Positions 58,791 to 64,000 of a DNA stretch of 64,000 nucleotides are shown here, piece after piece. Numbering within the stretch: the stretch's first letter is position 1; every line of letters starts with the position of its first letter. The stretch is from Metridium senile. Lineage: Eukaryota > Cnidaria > Anthozoa > Actiniaria > Metridiidae. The notes below the pieces were generated by a model that saw nothing but the letters and a program-made list of their open reading frames with translations, was not told the DNA's origin and made no database searches. Position numbers and translations under genes: made by a program. Location of the stretch: the NCBI GenBank assembly GCA_949775045.1, contig OX459103.1:1695501-1759500 (forward strand). The letters are read 5' to 3'.

Positions 58791-59500
58791 TAAGAAATTT
58801 AGTTAAAGCGACATTTCAGATTTCATTTGTTCAATTATATTTCGATTTTGCTTTGAATGTACAGGTCTTTTTGTGCTATGTTAACAGTTCCTTCGATGTC
58901 TTAACTTAGTAATGTTGGCAAACGTTTAGTCATTAGCTGTTCGGTTATTTTAAAACGTTTAATTTCAACCAAAGAAGTGTATTTTCATGAAAGATCACGA
59001 GTATGTTTTGTGTAGAACGTAGATTTGGGGTCATGTTAATTTCGCCATAACTAAAACACGAACATTATCTTTGACAAGTAAAATAAATATCGTTATATTC
59101 TTAAACTACCTAAAGAGTTTAATTTTGTAGATGATTATTTGAATTACCTCGAAGAAAATAAATATTATTATTATTAAAGTTATAAACTAAGATTCATTGT
59201 GGATATGAGAATAGAGATAATAGAGTTTTATTCACTTGTCTCACGAATGTTGAAGCTTTGAAACCATTACGTTTCAACTGTCATTGCTAGTCTTCATCAT
59301 CCACTGATGAAGACTTGCAGTATTTATACTAAAGGAACGTTGCAGTTTCAAACCTTCGACATCCATTAGACAAATGAATTACATACTATTTATTATTCTT
59401 ATTCTTATTTTCTGTTTTTGTTGTTTCATTTGTGTGTGTGTGTTTTTGTTCTAATTAACCCTTTTAAATACTTTGTTACTATTTGACAGATCAATGCAAT

Positions 59501-62019
59501 ATGGGCCAGAGGTATACACTGTTCTTTACGGCTAGAGAGGGAAGAGAAGAAGACTTAAAGTGGGCATTAACAGAAAGACATATCTCTCCTGACCTACGTG
59601 ATCCTGAGACGAAATACACTGCTTTACATGTCGCCGCATCAAAGGGCAGGGCTGGATGTGTACGACTACTCATTGATGCAGGTATATTATAAAATGGTCG
59701 TAATAATATAAAAAATGTTTTATGTAAAAATATTTCATGTTTTAGATGTTACAGCAGTTATAACAATACCCTGCTTGGCTGAGATTTCTTTATATTTTCC
59801 AGCTTTAGAAGAGAAGGAAACAAAACCTCTGCACAAAGCTGCTTGAAATAGTCCAGAACATTGGACATATAAAAAATATCTTTAAAGCATTGCAATGACT
59901 CCATATACATTGCATATGCTCATTAGAATATCAAGGTCCATGCAGAGGTTTCTTTTTTATGGAATTCTGTGCCAAGCAGCATAATATGTTGGAGCCAAGA
60001 CTCGAACCTGTAATTATAATAATTAAATTAATTGCTAGTTCTTATATAGCGCATTTCCAGAACTGCTTAATGCACTTACTCAACGTGTTCAAGTTGAAGG
60101 TATATCAAGGTGCATTAAGCTGCATTAAGCTGTTCTTTTACGTCACTCAATGCTGTTGTTTTTTTTAATCAGAGAGAGGGTAGTGAGTGGTAAATTGCTG
60201 TGTCACCTTTGCCACTCTAATAAAGGTTCTTTTATTCTATTTCAGGAGGATGTGTTAATGCAAAGGAGAAGGATGGACTTACACCACTACACCTCGCTGT
60301 CTACCATGGATATGCTAAATGTGTTAAGATATTAATAGAATGTGGAGCTGATGTCAACAGTACATCAAGGTTGGGCATATTTATTATAACAGTTGTCCTT
60401 CAGTAGCATTTTTGTAGGTTTGAGGCCTATCTTCTGATGATGTTGGCGTCCGACGAAAGCTCAAGATCTGAATAAATACAGTAGTACATGGCCTCAAACT
60501 TACTCTCATAATATTTATTATTACAGTGCATTTCACATCACTTTTCACCATTGGCTTCTGAAGTTTGTTGGGAAGTTCCGAATTTTGTAGCATACTTCTG
60601 AAGTTTACATCAAAATTTGTTGATAAACTTTATGTAACTTCCAACTGCGCTCGGTCAATACTGTCAAGGTCTCGGTCTTCGTAGAGACCTTGCACTTGAT
60701 TAATAAACTCTTAATGTCAATGAAATATCTTTGAATGGGTGGCATGAGTGGCCTAGCAGTGAGGGCACTGGCCTTTCACCTGGGTTTGATTCCCGGCTTG
60801 GCCGACAAGTGAATATAGTTTGTTTGATGTGTTGTTCTCTCTCATGCCATGAGGGTTTTTCTCCGGTTTTTCTCCCTCCGCAAAAATCAACATGTGAGCA
60901 GAGTTGTGTGTTGTAAATATTGAATGTAGTGGTAGTGAGTGTGAGCAAACCTCAAGGAAGATCCCTGACGGGGAGTGATGGTTGTAAATATATTTATGAT
61001 TATGTAATGATAATAATGTTAATAAATAACTTTGTGTTTGCAGGTTTGGGAGTACCCCTCTCCATCAAGCTGCCTATTTTGGTCACCTTACATGTGCTCA
61101 GGTTCTCCTACAGAATGGAGCCTTGGTTAGTGTAGAGGAGGCATGGGGACAGACACCAATGTATCTAGCAGCACAGAGAGCACACAGGTACTTGACATTG
61201 ACATTATTATTATTTTAAAACATCATCATCATGATTATTACCATTAAGCAGCGTTTACACTAGCAGCACAGAGAGCACACAGGTACTTGACATTGACATT
61301 ATTATTATTAACATCATCATGATTATTACTGTCATCATCATAATCATTATCACCATTACTATCATCATTCTCATTATATTGATCATCTTACTCATTACTA
61401 TCATAATCATCATTAATTTCATTATCTAGAACATTATCATAATTACTGTCATCAACATCATTATATCATCAACATCATTATATCATCATCATCATCATCA
61501 TCATCATCTTCATCATCATCATTCTCATTATATTGATCATCTTACTCATTACTATCATAATCATCATTAATTTCATTATCTAGAACATTATCATAATTAC
61601 TGTCATCAACATCATTATATCATCATCATCATCATCATAATTATCATCATCACCATCTTCATTATCATCATTCTCATTTTATTGATCATCTTACTCATTA
61701 CTATCATAATCATCATGGATTTCATCATCTAGAACATTATCATAATTACTGTCATCAACATCATTATATCATCATCATCATCATCATAATTATCATCATC
61801 ACCATCTTCATCATCATCATTCTCATTATATTGATCATCTCACTCATTACTATCATAATCATCATGGATTTCATTATCTACTACATTATGATCATTACTA
61901 TCATCATCATCATTACTATCGTCATCATCAGTATCATCCACATCACTGTTATCATCATTATTCATCATGGATTTCATTATCTAGAACATTATCATAATTA
62001 CTGTCATCAACATCATTAT

Positions 62020-62050
<31 letters not shown>

Positions 62051-63492
62051 CCATCTTCATCATCATCATTCTCATTGTATTGACCATCTTACTCATTACT
62101 ATCATAATCATCATGGATTTCATTATCTACTACATTATGATCATCACTATCATCATCATTGTTACTATCGTCATCATCAGTATCATCCACATCACTGTTA
62201 TCATCATTATTCATCATAATGATTATCCTCATCACCATCATCTGCATTATATCTTCATCATCATCATCATCATCATCACCAGTATCATTTTACATCAAGC
62301 AGCACAATATCACATGTGACATGAAAATCTGAACTATTTCCTCTTTAAAATGTCTTTGTTGGTTGGTTTTTCATTCATAGTGATAACGTTTATTCTTTAA
62401 AGCGCCCACATTTGTTTGTATTCATGTTTTCCAACTGTTTTTGCACTTACACTGTCAGTAACATAAAATAAAAAAACATTTTGGTTGAAGAAACGTTATC
62501 ACTATGAACATTTCCTCTTTACCTTTCAGTAATGTAATCCAATTGCTGCTGCAATATGATGCATCTGTAATGCAAACAGATAAAGCCCATTTCAAGACTG
62601 CTCTTCATGTTGCATGCGAGGCACAAAGTATTGCATGTGTGCAGTTCTTGCTTGATGCTGGTGCTGATCCTAATGTGCAGTGTAATAGTGGAAGAACACC
62701 AATGCATGAAGGTATGTATACTGTAAAGATTATGTTTTGTGCTGTTTTATAATAATATACTTTGAAGTGTTTGTGGTTGCTATGGTGCTTGTTCTGAACT
62801 GGTGAGTGATCTAGTGAACTGTCATTATAAAATATTTGATATAAATCGAGCGCTCTGATTGGCTGAGAAGCGTTCTCTATAACCCAACAGTGCACGGAGC
62901 GTCAATTTGTTTGATTTTAACTACTGAATATGTTATAAAAGAAATAGAAAACTCGGCAGTAGTGCTCTATTGAGTTATAGAGCACTTGGGAATTTTAAGA
63001 AGACTTGCGAAGCGCTAAGAAGCACTTCGTGCTTCTCCTAACGCTTCTCTCGTCTTCTTAAAATTCCTGCGTGCTCTATGACTTGACAGAACACGCTGCC
63101 TCATATTCTATTCCTTCAATGGAAACCAGCGAGTAAACTAGTATAGGCTGCGTCAACATTTTTTTATGGTGTAACAAATTTCATTACATTACCTATCGTG
63201 TATATCAAACACTGACGCAGCCTATACTAATTTACTCGCTATATTCCATTTTTATCAGGAATGACTGCTAATTTTTAATTCTTTCAATTCTGTTCAGTTG
63301 TAACTGGTGAAGAAGTAGAAGCATTGTCCTACCTTCTAATAGAGTATGGAGCAAGGTGTGACATTCCTGATCAAACAGACTGTTCTGCTATAACCTGCCT
63401 AGAAGCTTTATTACTGAGATATTCTAATTCGTCTAATACGGAGCAATTTAACAGATATGAGAAGCTACTAGGTTATATATACAACAATCATG
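59501..63492 (+). CDS. Ankyrin-repeat protein, ASB-like (5' part, five exons, runs off the window)
   Basis: Exons: 59501-59681, 60246-60369, 61044-61187, 62530-62711, 63298-63492; all GT/AG and in phase, giving the first 275 residues. At least six ankyrin repeats are visible: [102 protein letters not shown] and a degenerate one from [19 protein letters not shown]. Repeat spacing and the run of Cys at the V/C-xx-LL position resemble ASB family members, substrate adaptors of Cullin-RING ubiquitin ligases. The SOCS box that would settle this would lie past the end, so ASB identity is inference. The start is the ATG at 59501, preceded by a CAG acceptor at 59488, which implies a 5' noncoding exon. 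The exon 5 donor at 63493 leads out of the window. Confidence 0.8.
60427..60470 (+). ncRNA. Hammerhead-ribozyme-like core
   Basis: CTGATGA is followed by T, GTTGG-CGT-CCGAC (a 5-bp stem with 3-nt loop) and then GAAA, which is the hammerhead core with a short helix II. ATCTT before the core could pair with AAGAT after it. Such motifs are known in Penelope-like and other retroelements. The element carrying it here is not recognised and cleavage is unproven. Confidence 0.4.
60737..61010 (+). mobile_element. tRNA-derived SINE
   Basis: Starts GGTGGCATGAGTGGCCTAGC (A-box region) and has GGGTTTGATTCCCGGC (B box) at the expected distance. A conserved body follows: GATGTGTTGTTCTCTCTCAT, GCCATGAGGGTTTTTCTCCG, then a repeated TAAATATATT/AATAATGTTAATAA tail. 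It lies in an ankyrin-gene intron and ends about 30 bp before exon 3. Diverged copies are at 7890 and 340. Confidence 0.75.
61200..62285. repeat. ATC array with 150-170-bp higher-order repeat
   Basis: Intron of the ankyrin gene. Within (ATC)n DNA, a block CTCATTATATTGATCATCTT, ACTCATTACTATCATAATC, TCTAGAACATTATCATAATT recurs at about 61370, 61534, 61671, 61825 and 62071. A separate duplication near 61255 copies the end of exon 3. Confidence 0.9.
62939..63119. mobile_element. Hairpin MITE in ankyrin-gene intron 4
   Basis: The arms GAAATAGAAAACTCGGCAGT, TATAGAGCACTTGGGAATTT and TAAGAAGACTTGCGAAGCG are mirrored by CGCTTCTCTCGTCTTCTTAA and ATTCCTGCGTGCTCTATGAC. The loop is GCACTTCGTGC. Confidence 0.8.
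63120..63248. mobile_element. Hairpin copy of the GCGAGTAAACTAG family
   Basis: GGAAACCAGCGAGTAAACTA with GTATAGGCTGCGTCAAC is mirrored by GACGCAGCCTATACTAATTT then ACTCGC around an AATGTAATG-type centre. It directly abuts the preceding hairpin element. Confidence 0.8.
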
Positions 63493-63525
63493 GTATGTAC
63501 AAAATAATGTATTATAACTTACTTA

Positions 63526-63796
63526 TTACAGCATAACGCGCCTTACCGTGGCCACCCAATTAAAGTTTTGTGCAAGTTACCTTAGCATTCAAACGTTTCT
63601 CTTTTCAAATTATTTGCTACACCTTTTCAAATTTAAACATCCTGGGAGGTTTTTCAGATATACTTATAAACTTCACTCTTGTCTTCGCTTTGGACATTTC
63701 AAAGTGTTTACCGTTTGACACTCGGCGTGTCTTCTGATTGGTTAACTTGTACAAAACTTTAATTAGATGGCCACGGTAAGGTGCGTCGCGCTGTAA
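63526..63796. mobile_element. Hairpin MITE with TTACAGC ends
   Basis: TTACAGCATAACGCGCCTTA then CCGTGGCCACC at the left pairs with GGCCACGGTAAGGTGCGTCG then CGCTGTAA at the right, with AATTAAAGTTTTGTGCAAGT and its mirror as inner arm. It lies 33 bp after the exon 5 donor. Confidence 0.8.
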
Positions 63797-64000
63797 ACAT
63801 TTTTCTGTACAAACGGTTCCTTTATAGGAGAACCATGGTATGTACAAAGTAATGTAGTTTTTGGCTTTCTGCAAACTCATACATCCCAATGGCCAACAGT
63901 CCTTTTCACAGTTCCGTTCAGTGACCACAAATAATAGTTCTAAGTCGAGGTTCATGTTGCTGCTCATGATAAATTATAGTTTTACTATGCGCATCAATTC

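Overview
The window is eukaryotic nuclear DNA from a metazoan. It is AT-rich and the genes are broken into many small exons with consensus GT/AG borders. Introns and spacers are packed with simple repeats and short inverted-repeat transposons. The gene set (ALDH4A1-like, DNAJC11-like, animal-type CAMTA, an ASB-like ankyrin protein) fits an animal. Large introns, tRNA-derived SINEs and hairpin MITEs suggest a non-vertebrate animal; the phylum cannot be fixed from the sequence alone.

Layout: 1-4400 holds a small gene for a secreted, cysteine-rich basic peptide (coding exon 2245-2490) among MITEs. 4401-12988 (minus strand) is a complete 20-exon gene for mitochondrial delta-1-pyrroline-5-carboxylate dehydrogenase; I could join every exon in phase to 554 residues. 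13490-28534 (plus strand) is a complete 19-exon DNAJC11-like gene (548 residues), arranged head to head with the dehydrogenase gene over about 500 bp. 28535-32620 is 3'UTR and repeat-rich spacer. 32621-49767 (plus) is a 13-exon calmodulin-binding transcription activator (CAMTA, about 1498 residues). 49768-59500 is a spacer with a 59-bp satellite inside a MITE, nested hairpin elements and long direct repeats. 59501-63492 (plus) is the 5' part of an ankyrin-repeat gene resembling the ASB family; it runs off the end of the window.

The three complete genes are housekeeping or regulatory genes of different pathways: proline catabolism in the mitochondrial matrix, mitochondrial inner-membrane organisation, and calcium/calmodulin-responsive transcription. 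ALDH4A1 and DNAJC11 both act in mitochondria and probably share a promoter region. As I recall, DNAJC11 and CAMTA1 are also neighbours on human chromosome 1p36, so the linkage here looks like ancient microsynteny.

The most unusual content is the repeat landscape: at least four hairpin elements bounded by 9-bp target duplications with related termini, one a 4,035-bp foldback with 1,169-bp arms; a TACACC-ended MITE family, one copy carrying a satellite array; tandem copies of splice-site/exon-edge segments in two genes; and several hammerhead-like cores. I found no operon-like or defence-like system.
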